NCBI GenBank assembly: GCA_033064195.1
Contig: JARBJD010000219.1
Span: forward strand, 62,001 to 126,000
Length of the DNA stretch: 64,000 nt
Direction of reading: 5' to 3'
Source: Blattamonas nauphoetae
Lineage: Eukaryota; Preaxostyla; Oxymonadida
The notes beneath the pieces were generated by a model, which saw nothing but the letters and a program-made list of their open reading frames with translations, made no database searches and was not told the origin of the DNA. Position numbers and translations under genes: made by a program. Shown in pieces: positions 48,170 to 59,509 of this stretch. The number at the start of each line of letters is the position of its first letter. Within the stretch, counting starts at the first letter, position 1.

Positions 48170-49455
48170 TGCGTCTCATTTCCTTTAAATCGATGTATAA
48201 CCTAGTGACGTATTCTTTCTGTCATATCTTGCGATCATGCAACCTTAAGTCCAAGCGACCAACATCTTGGTTCTCCAGCATCGTGAATCCGTGTGCGACG
48301 AAGCGAGGGGGATCCCTCGACTTTCCAGAGAGGATATCGTGAGGTGGTGAGCGTGCATTCTCGACTCTTTGATTGGAATGTTCGCCACAATTCCACCGTT
48401 TGATTCCCACATACAACTTGTGCAGTTACTGTTCGTCCGCCCAAACGAAGATCCCACGATCACTGCCACCAATCTCCGAAATCGATGATCTGTGTTCTCG
48501 CCCAATCGCGCGATCTGTCGCAACTGACGAAGCAGTTTCAATTCGGACTGGATGACAAAGCACAGATTCCATGCCTGTCCGACTTGATTGCTCCTTCGTG
48601 CAATTCCAACAAACACACTCTTCAGTAACTCATCCTCCTCCCAACGGTTAACGAAAGGGATGCAGACACCAATCTCCGAGCTCAGCGAAATCTAATTCGG
48701 ATCCCTGACACGACCTGGTTGTAATGAGACTTTAGAGTCTTCCCTCGAAGATTGAGGATGTTCGAGATCGACTCCTCATGTGCGATTGAATCTGGAGCGA
48801 GCACGTGTGAATCAAAGACGTTTAAGAGTCGTTGGATTGAGTGAGTGGATTCGAGAGGCAACAGAGACACTCAATACTCTCCTTGGCGGACCAGAAACTG
48901 ATTGTGTGAAAGATAATTCAGACTCGTCAGGAAGGAATGGACAACTTGACGACAGAGGAATGGACGCGATGACTGCATCGACGCCGGAATGTCTCGACTC
49001 AACATTCTTGCTGACTGCGAAGAACATGGTGAACTGCTGGCCGCGTTCAACACGACACACAATCATCTTCGACTGAGTGTGGATACCTACTCCATTCATG
49101 CTGCTGGCAACGACGACGAGAACGCTACCTATAATGTCAAAGACTGAAGAGACTGTGAAGCGATATGGCCTGACTTAGATGTTTCAACCGAACAAGTCTA
49201 TTGAACGATTGCCTTTTCCTTGGAATCAAAACCCCGTAGAAAGAGATGCGCATCAGCAATTCCAGGCACGGATTTTAAGCGGTGTAGTGTCATACTTCTG
49301 CTGTGGGCTTTGACGGCACTGCCCCGGAAAGCAGCAGTTCACTCTACTCACTGGTATCCGGAGATGAAGAGACTGTCAGTCGTCTGAATGTGGCTCGCGC
49401 ATCGATCTTCGTGTCGTCACATCGTTGGCTGACATCGACCGACGCTCAAACGAGC
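48170..49455 (-). pseudogene. Degenerate frames between minisatellite and transposase
   Basis: Minus-strand frames at 49099-48812, 48870-48682 and 48616-48245 are protein-like and follow one another, suggesting one gene with introns or breaks (segments HVLAPDSIAHEESISNILNL and LKLLRQLRQIARLGE). No known domain. It could be an accessory gene of the transposon or captured host sequence. Confidence 0.3.
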
Positions 49456-52100
49456 TCAATCGCTTTCTGAGTCTAGAACGATCATCCCTTCAGAATCGAC
49501 CATGTATCTTGTCTGAGGTTCTCGGCGTCTGTCGTTCAAAGAATTGCTGGTGGAGATTTGACTCTGAGATAGGAATGAAGTTGGAGGACGAGTTTTTCTT
49601 TTCCCTGGTAGTCGGCCATGCATTACGGTCAATAACTGATTTACTCGATTGGAGATGGATTCCGAATCGCTCTCATCTGTTGACCCCGACAGTGAATCGC
49701 CATTATCGGTGGAATTGGGATCAAGGATCGAAGCTACATCTTCAAACTCTTCGTCATGACTGTGACTGAAGGAATCAGAAGATTCGCTGCTGTCGTCCGG
49801 AAGAATTTTCCTTTCACGTGTCACACTCACACTGGACTGGCCTCCACGTCTCTCTGTGAGCATTTCAAGCTTCCTGAACGTCATTGCCCTCCTCTTTTCT
49901 GTTCTGATCCTGCGTGCAGATTCTTTCTCATCTTTAAGACGTTCACGAGCAGCGAGATGGTCACACCAACAACGAAGGAAAGATTGATCTGTGAGAACAT
50001 GTCCACTGATTGGAAATGATGCAGACGGTTTGAGTGGTTTGATTGAGTCGATGTCTTCGACTTGAAATGCGTCCCAGTCATCAAGATGACTCGCTTTTAT
50101 CCGATTGACCCAATTCGGATCAGGAGAATCGTCGGAATTGTCTGGGAACTCATCATCGTCCGTGTTGTGATTGGATCTAGACTGTTTCCACTCCTCGAAC
50201 GACTGCCCTGTATTTCTCAGACTGTTGAGCATTTTTGTTGGAGGCCTGAGGATGAGGCCGCATTTTTCAAACCCTTTTCTGATATAGTCAGCTTGAAGTG
50301 CCTTCGTTACCGCAATGTCGATTTGGTTCATGAAGGTGTTCAATTGTGTCTGGTCCCGTTTGTTCTTTGGGAGGCTGACAGCCTTTAGAGCTCTCTTCCA
50401 TTCTTTGTTGACCACCTGGTCTAACGGCTGAAGAAACTCGGATGTGTGAGAAGGCAGCACTATTACGTCAACGTTGCGAGCAGCTAGCCACGCCATTAGT
50501 TCAGGTTGAGAACGGGAATTGTGACCGTCTAAAATGATAAGTGCACGTTCGGAGGACGATAGGTTCTGTAAGTGAGAATCAGGAAGGAAAGGATGATGTT
50601 GGATCAATGGTTGTTCGTTCCTCATCAGTCCCATTTGTCCGCCAACACTTCCTGTCAGCGTCTGTTCGTTCCTCATCAGTCCCATTTGTCCGCCAACACT
50701 TCCTGTCAGCGTCTGTTCGTTCCTCATCAGTCCCATTTGTCCGCCAACACTTCCTGTCAGCGTCTGTTCGTTCCTCATCAGTCCCATTTGTCCGCCAACA
50801 CTTCCTGTCAGCGTCTGTTCGTTCCTCATCAGTCCCATTTGTCCGCCAACACTTCCTGTCAGCGTCTGTTCGTTCCTCATCAGTCCCATTTGTCCGCCAA
50901 CACTTCCTGTCAGCGTCTGTTCGTTCCTCATCAGTCCCATTTGTCCGCCAACACTTCCTGTCAGCGTCTTTCTCAAGTTCGTCGATTCAACTTGCTCTTC
51001 CTCCTCTTTCTTCTGACTCGTCGTTTCCCCATTCTGCCTTCCTTCGCCTCTGTCGTCTGGACACGTCCCCCTTCTGTCACGATTCTCTTTTCCATTCTCT
51101 CCTTTCTTTTGAGGAGGCAACCACGCATAGGGAACATAATCCATTTCGATTTCTGAACTTCCTTCAACTCTTTTCCGAGGACTTCGCTTCTTCGGACTTG
51201 CCTTCTCCTGCGCCATTCTCTTCTCGTGTTCGTAATGCTCAGCAATGTGATCTTGTCTGACACGTTCTATCTCTGGGTACACTTGTGTCTTGAGAATCCA
51301 AGCGAACGCCTCCTGTGTCATCCAACCTCTAGGAGTGTGGGTGACCGTATATTTTCTGTACTTGAAATCAATGAGACGTGGTATGTCCATATCTGGGGGA
51401 AAGAGTAAATGAATTTTGAAAGAGAGGCCGGAGGCGGCGCATACGAACAACGCCGTCATCTTGGACATAGGTTTGGTTTCGATAACGTAGAATTTGCCGC
51501 TTCGTGTTGAGCCAATACACTTTGATGGTCGGAATGCTTTGGATTGTAGGCTGGTCTCATCCATTTGGAGGATGAGATCAGGGTGGTAGCGATGTGTTTC
51601 CACCAGTTTGAGTAGTTTTTGAAGGAACGGAACAACGTTGTTGAGTGTTGAGGCGTTGAATCGTGCCTCATCGATTGGAGTTGGTACGATTGAGCGAACG
51701 GACGTGTGGCGTTTTAGGAATCGATAAATCCACGTTCGGCAGGGATAGCGAAGAGTTGATGAAACCGTCCCTCGACGAAGTCGAATTCGATAGGCCTCGA
51801 AAATAATCAAAAAAAGAACCAGACCAATTTTTGGACTTTCTGATATGTTGGATAAGTTTCATTAAACTCTCTCCGCTGGATGGCTTCTAGAAGAGTTTCT
51901 TCTTCCCTGTTCGTCAGATAGGGAGGATTTCCTACGATCCCGGGCTCACGGCCCTCCATGAGCGCTCGTGCTCTTCGCTTTTCTTGCATTTTCTTTGCAT
52001 TTGGAGATTGAATCGATGATCTTTGTCTTTTATACTTGAAAATTGGAGTGTGCGAGATGGAATCTGACGTTGGATCGTCTATATAACTGGAATCAGACAT
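49456..52100 (-). CDS. Pogo/CENP-B-type DDE transposase
   Basis: Two exons: 52100-51825 (ATG at 52100) and 51795-49456, with a 29-nt intron that restores one frame. Exon 1 ends in a CENP-B-like helix-turn-helix (YLTNREEETLLEAIQRREF, then YPTYQKVQKL), which continues into exon 2 (WIYRFLKRH). The DDE_1 catalytic core has D in LQMDETSL, D in LIILDGHNSR and D in SEFLQPLDQ; the last two are 35 residues apart, as in pogo-like enzymes. Between the first and second D a long charged insert holds seven perfect copies of a 17-residue unit. The C-terminal tail is acidic and Ser-rich. The reading frame is open throughout, so the enzyme could be intact. It should act on the 250-bp ends of this element. Confidence 0.8.
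50611..50967 (-). repeat. Seven in-frame 51-bp repeats within the transposase
   Basis: Each encodes TLTGSVGGQMGLMRNEQ. The copies are essentially identical at DNA level, so the expansion is recent or kept uniform. The array falls in the spacer between the first and second catalytic Asp. Confidence 0.9.
51796..51824 (-). other. 29-nt intron in the transposase gene (predicted)
   Basis: On the minus strand it starts GTCTGG, is T-rich and ends TTCGAG. Removal joins VQKL to AYRIRLRRG in frame across the DNA-binding domain. It is shorter than the 39-nt introns of the ARM-like gene. Confidence 0.5.
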
Positions 52101-52170
52101 GAGAGACAGAATCGTTCCCTTAATCACTGAATTTTAGATAAATATGTAAAAAGTGACATGCATTACTATC

Positions 52171-52420
52171 AAACATGAAAATAGATTACCCAATAACTCT
52201 GAAAACCCACTTTCTCTCATGATTAACTGCATCTCTTCTCTCATTTTTTCGTGAATGTTGATCGGGCCCATCGTTTTGATCATTCCATAGTAAATCATCT
52301 TTTTCTCAGGCTGGAGGAATTTGTCAACTCTATCATTTCACACTATTGATATTCGCCATGTTCTTTATCAAATCAGAGAAAAGCACTAATTGTTGACATG
52401 GAACTAATTGGTGACACTAC
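52171..52420. repeat. Right 250-bp terminal inverted repeat of the pogo-like element
   Basis: Complement of 46437-46686; outermost bases GTAGTGTCACC read inward. Confidence 0.85.
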
Positions 52421-52466
52421 TATTAAAAACACCCGGTCACTGACCGTCAGTACTTTTTGGGAAAAA

Positions 52467-52478
52467 GTGACCGGTCAC
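52467..52478. repeat. Subterminal palindrome of the hAT-like element
   Basis: GTGACCGGTCAC; in the related elements the equivalent palindrome is CTGACCGGTCAG (27645-27656, 43772-43783), changed symmetrically at both ends. Confidence 0.55.
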
Positions 52479-52498
52479 CCCGGTCAGTCCAGTATACT

Positions 52499-53808
52499 GA
52501 AATGCCTTCATCCAAGAGAGTAGTGTCTAATTTAGCATACTGGTTGATGTTGATGGGATGGACAGCTCTGAACCGGAAATCCTGTTGCGAGACGAGATCG
52601 AGAGGATGACGAGGATCAACGAAGAATTAGGCAGCGAATGCAGAGACGGTTCGCCGCTTCATTCTGAAGGTCGTTCCACATTGGTCGCTTGAGTCAACGA
52701 TGAAACGATGACTGCTCACTCCTCCCTTCGAGTGCCATCCCCACTTGTGAGCCAGGCCTGACAGATCTGCCCTCCTCCAGTGACACGAGTGAAAATGTGC
52801 GAGTATTGGTCGATGTGTCTGAGAGGTGGTTCGTTGAGATTGAGGAGGATGTCTGCTCAGTTGTGTTTGTCCATCACGCATGAGGTTGGATGGGAAGCGA
52901 GAGAGTGTTCTGTGTGAACACGAGATGAGCTGTGTGCTTGTGGACGGTGGAGGAAGAGGGATGATCACATGCCGTTGGTCAGCCATCCTCAAAAGGGGAT
53001 CCAATCAATCGAGTTGACGAGAGGGCACAAGCGGAACCAGAACACACATCTTTAAATCTCATGTACTCACCCTCACATCTGTTTGGTGAAGGGAGAGATG
53101 ATCATGAATGATGTGCCTGCACAGAGCTGGTCAGAGAGTTTGAGAGAATGTCTTTCAACGATCGACACATCACATCTCACGTCCATCCACACGGTCGTGG
53201 AAAGGATGAGAAGTCGGGCTGCTGAAAGGATGGATGAGATGTTGAGGAGGTGGGAGGAGTCAGCTGATCCTGCTGATGCAGAAATGGCAGACAAATGAAC
53301 AGGGATGTCATCCACAATCGACCCTTGTGGAGAGCGAGTGGGACGAGGGGTGACATCGTCGCTGCATCAATCAGAGTTCAAGAACCATTCAAGTCTGACG
53401 AATCATGACTCACATCGATCGGCTCCGTTGGAGTGTTTTAGTCATGATGTGTGTGAGTGAACAAAGCGACTGGGCGGATCTGTTTCAGCGATTTCGTCAG
53501 AGGCCTCTGTCCATTCAAGTCACACAATCCCAACGAGGAGAACATATCGATCGTTTCATCTCATCTCTCCACGTTAACTCGTCTCGGTTTGGGGGATGTG
53601 TGGGAGCGACAGACAGACACTCCACCAACTCCAATCACGACATTGTCAGTTTCAATGCGAAGAGGAGAGAAGAGAAGAGATGAAGTGATGAGAGCGAGGC
53701 GAGGTGTGAGCGATCAGACGAAGTGGAGCTCTTCACAAGTTGGTCGACGGACTGACAGACACAAGCGGTAGAGTGAAGAACGGCAGATAAACAGACGACC
53801 AGCCTTGC
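52499..53808. other. Host-like stretch without a clear gene
   Basis: Short frames on both strands only. A minus-strand frame (52627-53004) and a plus-strand frame (53083-53298, with SLRECLSTIDTSHLTSIHTV and a helical MDEMLRRWEES) have no recognised family. It is possibly decayed host coding sequence. Confidence 0.3.
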
Positions 53809-53976
53809 TCAGAGTCTGTCCGCATTGAATGTCAGCTCGACCCTGAATCGTCTCGCATCATTTTGAATCACTTGATGGGAGTTCTTCTCGATCCCCACCA
53901 CTCGCAGTTCGAACGTATCGTCCCACCCTTCTTCTCTCATCACCACTTCTCGTCTCTTCTGCCGCTCTCGTTTGTT
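53809..53976 (-). pseudogene. C-terminal scrap of an ARM-like family gene
   Basis: The segment RQKRREVVMREEGWDD with FELRVVGIE matches the end of the remnant at 520-1134 almost exactly. The upstream part is lost where a 244-bp inverted-repeat element begins at 53983. Confidence 0.65.
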
Positions 53977-53982
53977 TTGATT

Positions 53983-54226
53983 CCTTACAAACAACAAGGC
54001 TCGTCTCCCAGTCTGGTGAGATGCCCGGACCGACCCGTATGGAAATAATGGTGGGTGGTCTGTGAAAAAGCGTCAACAAAGAAAAGTTTCTCAATGAAAG
54101 TTAAATTACGAGCGCCAATCGCTCCTTCTTCCGTCTCCGGGCTTTCGCACACGGAGACGTTTATCGCTCCGCCGAAGTGTGGCAGCAGCGCAGTCGACTG
54201 GGAGACGAGCCTTGTTGTTTGTAAGG
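53983..54226. mobile_element. 244-bp inverted-repeat element (MITE-like)
   Basis: Perfect 31-base complementary arms lie at 53983-54013 and 54196-54226 (outer bases CCTTACAAACAACAAGG). A further partial copy of the arm (GGCTCGTCTCCCAGTC) follows at about 54258. It sits at the broken edge of the ARM-like scrap. No target duplication is evident. Confidence 0.6.
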
Positions 54227-54449
54227 CTTTCCCTTCGGTCAAGCCATTCACAACTGGGCTCGTCTCCCAGTCTGGTGAGACTTTACGAGACCCAGCTATG
54301 AACGGCTGACGACATGGCGAGTGGAGGCCATGTGGAGTCGTCTGCATCGACGAAACTCCCATCCTACTCGCCGTCACTCTCTTTCTCTTCATCCGACAAT
54401 CCAAACGATGAGTAGTGCGGTGTCTCTAGCCAGTGGCGAGCTTCCGCAA

Positions 54450-54775
54450 CCCACTCCCATCTTCATCTCTCTCTCCCTCTCTCTCTCTCTCAGAATCAAT
54501 GCGATGGAGAGCAGTGCGAAGGCTTCAAGCCGCAGCGAGCCAACTCGCATCCCACTCCCATCTTCATCTCTCTCCCTCTCTCTCTCTCAGAATCAATGCG
54601 ATGGAGAGCAGTGCGAAGGCTTCAAGCCGCAGCGAGCCAACTCGCATCCCACTCCCATCTTCATCTCTCTCTCCCTCTCTCTCTCTCTCTCTCAGAATCA
54701 ATGCGATGGAGAGCAGTGCGAAGGCTTCAAGCCGCAGCGAGCCAACTCGCATCCCACTCCCATCTTTCTCTCTCT
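54450..54775. repeat. ~100-bp tandem repeat with CT microsatellites, three units
   Basis: Three copies of a unit containing AGAATCAATGCGATGGAGAG and GCTTCAAGCCGCAGCGAGC (starting near 54491, 54589 and 54694), separated by CT runs of variable length. The spacing of 98 and 105 bases differs mainly by the CT runs. Confidence 0.75.
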
Positions 54776-54779
54776 CTAT

Positions 54780-56232
54780 TCTCGTTCGTCTTTGTTTCTT
54801 CGTCATCTCCCGACTCCTGCTCTGATTCTCTTCTCTCTCGTCCACTAACTCACACGTCCTTCTCTGTTCTTCCACTCTCCTTTTGAATCGTGCCCAAATG
54901 TCTCGAACTGTTCCTCTGTGGGTGGTGTCATCAGCTGTTCATAATCTTCCCCCAATCATGACCGTGACTCGCGACTGGTACGCTCCTGTCGCGACTGCCA
55001 CCCCGCTCTTCGGGAATTCGCTCCTGTAATTCACCTTGGGAATTGGCTGCGAGTGTTTCTACCTTTCATATCGCTCCCTCACCCTTTGATCACCTTCCAC
55101 TTCCTTCCTTCTCTTCCCAAACTCATCACTCGACTATCCTCCTCAGAAATATCCCTTCAACTCCTCTCAGAATCATCACTCAACTCTTTTCTTCCATCAC
55201 ATTCCTTCCTTTCTTTCATAATTCTCACTCGACTCTCCTGGCTATGTTGGTTCTAGATGTTTCACAATCTGTCCGAGTTCAACGGAGAGGGTTACCACAT
55301 CATTGCGATTCACACCTTCACACCGCATGTGACAACTGTCCATCAATCCTTACTCCCAATCTCATCGCATAACTCAAGGTGAACTCCGCAATTGGGAGAT
55401 CCTTCCACTATCCTCATGTCTGTCTTCCCAATCAAAAACGCGCTCTTCATCCTTCATCACAGACCCTTCATGATGCACTTCCTCGCCCCAGTGCTCTCCG
55501 GAAATGAATCGTCTTTCAATCATCTTCCCCTTCACAACCTTCCATCTTCCATCTCTCCACCTCACATTTTCTCTCCTACTTCACAACCTTAACTCCCATC
55601 ACTTCCACCCTGAACTTTTCTCCGAGAACAAAAACTTCCCCTGTGAACAATAGTTTCATTGATGACTCTGACCTGCCGTTCAACTTGGTTGGAGTTCATC
55701 CCCCCACACTCCTCCTTTCATCTGTCCAACTCAAGCTCTCTCATCCACTTGCTCTGGCGGGTTCCCTCCTCTCTCGTCTCCCCAAAGTGCAAGTATCGCT
55801 TCTTCACTTCTCCTCTTTGATGCTATCTAAATGTCTACTCGATCTGTTGTGTGCACTTCAAGGAATCCCATTTTCCCGTCCCCTTTCGCATCGGTTCCAA
55901 GATAAACTCTGAAGATCGCACAAATAAACAACTCTTGTCCTCCTCATGCTGAAGGGCGTGGCTCTGTACTGTCCAAGCTGTCCCAGAAGGCCGATCACCG
56001 CTTCCACATCTTGAACTGTCGATTCTGGATCGCACTCCGTTGTGGCTGGTAGAGGCAACGACAGAGAAGAAGTATTTGACAGACGAGATCAGTGAGTAGT
56101 TTGGCATTCCTTGAATGAAGATGTCATGCAGATACGTGAAAGATTCTGCGATCGGTTGATAAAAGAATAGATAAGTTGGTTGTGGTGTGCTGTTCGTCGA
56201 ACGATCTGTCCACGAGCTGTCGACGATGACAG
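54780..56232. other. Stretch without a recognised gene upstream of Polinton copy 2
   Basis: Pyrimidine-rich on the plus strand. Frames of 60-110 codons (for example 55043-55372) are Ser/Pro/His-rich and may be chance or remnants. Around 55835-56107 the minus strand has a short protein-like segment with no known family. The region ends at 56232 where identity with Polinton copy 1 starts. Confidence 0.3.
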
Positions 56233-59200
56233 AGTAGTATAGTAGACGATTTGGGAACCAGATTGAAATAGTCGTTGAAATTAGAAACGAAAAGTCAATT
56301 CCGATTGACCATTTCTAAATCTTGAATTAAAAGGAATTTAGGCCATTTCAATGATGCCAATATTTGACCTAAATTCCAAAAATATATCCAATATTTTGAC
56401 CTCATTTTAAGCGTCAATTTTGAATCAAATTTTTGATACTTTCCAAAAATGTTGTCACTTTTTTCGATGTTTTTTCACTTTTGAACTCGAACAAAGTGAA
56501 TCCAAGTTGAGAACCACTTCGAAAAAAATCGAAAAAAATTCTAAAATGTCGGGGACGATGTGAGTCATCGATCAAAACAATCCCGATGAAAATCGGTTGA
56601 GAATTCGCGGAGCTACGTACCGAACTGTGGTCGAAAAAGTGACCAAAAGTCGATTTTCAGAATTTGCTTAAAACTGCTGCTATATGGCTCAAATTCACCT
56701 CAAACACCTTCTAAAATTACAAAATCGATTTCGAAAGGTGAGATTCGCGATAAAAAACACTTTTGGAAAAAAGTTTGATCCGACCCATTGAGGATTTTTA
56801 CGAGTCGAAATTTTCGAGATACGGTATGGACCCTGTCTTCCATCATCTTTCGCTCAGGAATCGTCCTCTTATGACGCCTTTTGTGTTAGATTGGATAAGA
56901 ACGCCTTCTGGCGACTTTAGGTATGAACCTTTTCACGTCACGATCCTTCGGACACTTTTTTCCCAATTTTCGTTTTTAGTGTTAGATCTTTTGAATTCTT
57001 CGCATTCGCGTCCTAGCGACGGTTTTTTGAGATTTCCTGTTTTCCCACTTCATTCGTCCACTTTTTTTGCACACACCTTTGATTCACCACATTTTCACCT
57101 CACTTTCAGTCACCGTCATTTTTGTATGTGTTTTCACATATCATCCTCCCTTTCTCACCTTCCGAGGAGGGAGTGGCTGAATTTTTTAACACTTTTGTTC
57201 GGTACTTTTTCTATAAAGTTGATTTTACGTCTTTTTCCCCATATCTTGTCCGCATGTTTGTCTTAACAAAAACTCGTTTCAGCACATTGTATCACTCATC
57301 TTCTTTGTTCCATTTCACCACTTATCCGTTCATAAGACACTCTCATTTACCTCATTTCACAACCCTTTTTTCCGTCGTTCACACCTCACGCGCACATCAT
57401 TATGTCTTCATTGTTTTTGACTTTTTTGCTTAATTTGACAAAAAGAGATTGAAACAAGGTACAATGAAGTGAGCAAGTACAATAGTGAATGGTGAAGTGG
57501 ATGAAGTGAGAATTGAGGTACACTAATGTGTTTTATGAACGCGTTCATCGAAAATTCGCATAAAAAGAGCAAACAAAAGTGAATGAAGTGGCAATCAAAC
57601 AATAAAGTGAAGTGAGGGACGAAAGAAACGAGGAGAGTAAAAAAACGACGAGATCAAGGTTACAAAATGATTTTTATGCGCGAACGAAACCAATGTAGTC
57701 TAATCCATGTGAACTGAGTTTAGAAAAACATACTTGTGAATCTTAAAACATAATTGTGAACTTAATTTCGAGCGGGCACTGTGGATTGTTTCTATTGTGT
57801 TCATAATTGAATTTTAGAATTAGATAAATAAAAAACAAGAGAATACCAGTTTGGTTCCAGTTGTGAGACATCCTTTGCGACCATAAACAGCAACGCTTCA
57901 CTCGATTGGATGGTCACTCTTCAGTCCACTTTATCTGGTACACAAATTGATTTTAAGAAAGAATGAATGTGGAAACAGAGGATACCAGTTTCAATCCTTC
58001 AGTGACACATTCTTTCGAAGTCTAAAACACCATACTGTACCTCAGATGTGAGGATCATTGATATCGAGTTAACTATGGGTTTTAAAAAGTGAACGAATAA
58101 TAAAGCGTGAGCATACCGGTTTCATTTTTTGATTTCCACATTCAGTGAACGATAAAGCGCGATCGTGTACCCAATTCGAAGGTGACTGTTTTGATCGTTT
58201 CGATCTGGTACACTACTTGTTTTTAGGAAAGAATGAGCAAAGAAAGTGAACAAACCGGTTAATCTCCAGTCGGATCCACATTGATCAGAGCCTAAAACAC
58301 CGTGCTGTACCAGAACTGAGAAGACAGAAAAAGAGCCAAATTAGGTCCAAGAGAATGTTTTATGAAAAGAGAAGAGAACAAATGAAAAAGCCAAAAGAGG
58401 GAGAACATGAATTCAAGGTCAATAGAAAGTAAAACAAAGCGGCGTACCTTCTGAATCAAAATCGACGATCGATCGAGAAATTTCGAGCACCAAAAGTCGA
58501 TCAAAAATTTTAGAACTCATGTCAAACTTTAATTTTTGAAAAAAGTGAGAGACAATGAAGAGAAAATAAGAATGAAGTGACAATGAAAATCCAAGAGTGA
58601 AGTGGAGAGAGAAAAAGAGAAGACAAAAGGTGAAGTGAAAATGACGGTACAAGAATGAGTCTTAGGAAAAGATTAAACAAAAAAGAGAACAAACAAGTAA
58701 AAAATCTTCGGTGAAAGTCACTTTCGAAAAGTAAGACGCGATAGTTCATCGACGTCGAGAGGATCAGTTGGTGAGAGGTCAGAAAAGAAATTTAAAAAGA
58801 GATGAAAGTAAAAGAAGAACATACAAGTTAATTTTCGGTAGTGAAACAACATTCGAAACGATAAGACGCGACGGTTGATCAGATCTTCGAGGTCAAGTTT
58901 TGTCCGATCAGAGAAGGTACATAAGAAGATTTTAGGAAAGAATGAATTGAACAAGAGAGCAAACCTGTTCAAAACAAGTCAGAAAAGAAAATGCTGATCG
59001 TAAAACATAATAGTCGACCTAAATGAGAGGAGAAGAAAAAAGTGAAGGATCAAAGACAAGAAAGTGATGGCAAAAAAGAAAAGAGAACAAATGAGAAAGT
59101 AGAAAGTGAAACACACCTAAATCAAACGGTAAAGAGACGTCAGGAACGAGAAGAAAGGATCGAGTCCCATTGAAGTACTTTCTCTGATCAAACAAGACTG

Positions 59201-59290
59201 ATCGAACCCATCGATGACAGAATTGAAGTCTCGAAAGATCACCAACGATAAAATCACGAATGAAAATTTATTTTTGAATTTTTTAATTTG
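56233..59290. repeat. Non-coding left arm of Polinton copy 2
   Basis: Nearly identical to 22286-25349, with small differences and one more diverged part near 58860-59100. It contains the same GGTAC/GTACC units. Confidence 0.75.
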
Positions 59291-59296
59291 TATTAA

Positions 59297-59509
59297 ATGA
59301 ATCCAACTGCGATGTACAACGAAAGACGTCGAGTATGTTCAGAACAAGCATTAATTGAATCAATGAGAGAAGAGAACTGTTCACTAGTCTCTGAGTATGT
59401 CAGAAATACTGTGCCGGTGACGTATGTTCATGAGGGAATCAAAAATTTTAATTTCAATGAAAGAGCAAACGAAAATGAATCGACAAAAATACAATACACA
59501 AATGATTGA
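59297..59509 (+). CDS. Terminal-repeat-encoded small Polinton protein, copy 2
   Basis: 70 residues starting MNPTAMYNERRR, nearly identical to the frame at 27682, with its natural upstream sequence preserved here (TATTAAATG). It overlaps the start of the fibre-like gene. Confidence 0.45.
   Translation: MNPTAMYNERRRVCSEQALIESMREENCSLVSEYVRNTVPVTYVHEGIKNFNFNERANENESTKIQYTND

Larger units (their letters stand above)
46437..52420. mobile_element. 6-kb pogo-like DNA transposon
   Basis: The terminal inverted repeats are 250 bases each (46437-46686 and 52171-52420), nearly identical, and begin GTGGTGTCACC on the left and GTAGTGTCACC on the right. They are flanked by TA (46435-46436 and 52421-52422), as expected for Tc1/mariner-pogo. 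The element encodes a CENP-B/DDE_1-type transposase on the minus strand (49456-52100), a 40-bp minisatellite and a region of degenerate frames. It is inserted close to the right end of the hAT-like element at 45116-52490. Confidence 0.85.
45116..52490. mobile_element. hAT-like non-autonomous element split by a pogo-like element
   Basis: Ends GGACTGACCG and CGGTCAGTCC are flanked by the 8-base duplication AGTATACT (45108-45115 and 52491-52498). Because that site is palindromic, a TA duplication is also possible. The subterminal parts match the element at 25358-27675: GGTCAGTGTCAGT near the left end, GACCGTCAGTACTTTT near the right, and corresponding hairpins. Without the inner element (46437-52420) it is about 1.4 kb, mostly tandem repeats, with no transposase. 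Confidence 0.65.

Noticed and set aside
46685-48179. Three long overlapping minus-strand frames (438-474 codons)
   Set aside because: They are the three phases of one 40-bp minisatellite without stops; composition is purely repetitive, so they are not called as genes.
50541-51260. Plus-strand frames of about 190-240 codons opposite the transposase
   Set aside because: They are antisense shadows of the 51-bp in-frame repeats in the transposase gene.
45116-52490. The DDE transposase as the enzyme of the outer element with the 8-base duplication
   Set aside because: The 250-bp inverted repeats with TA flanks at 46437-52420 define a separate inner element that owns the gene.
54433-54886. Plus- and minus-strand frames across the CT-rich tandem repeat
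   Set aside because: They are produced by microsatellite and repeat sequence, with no protein-like features outside it.
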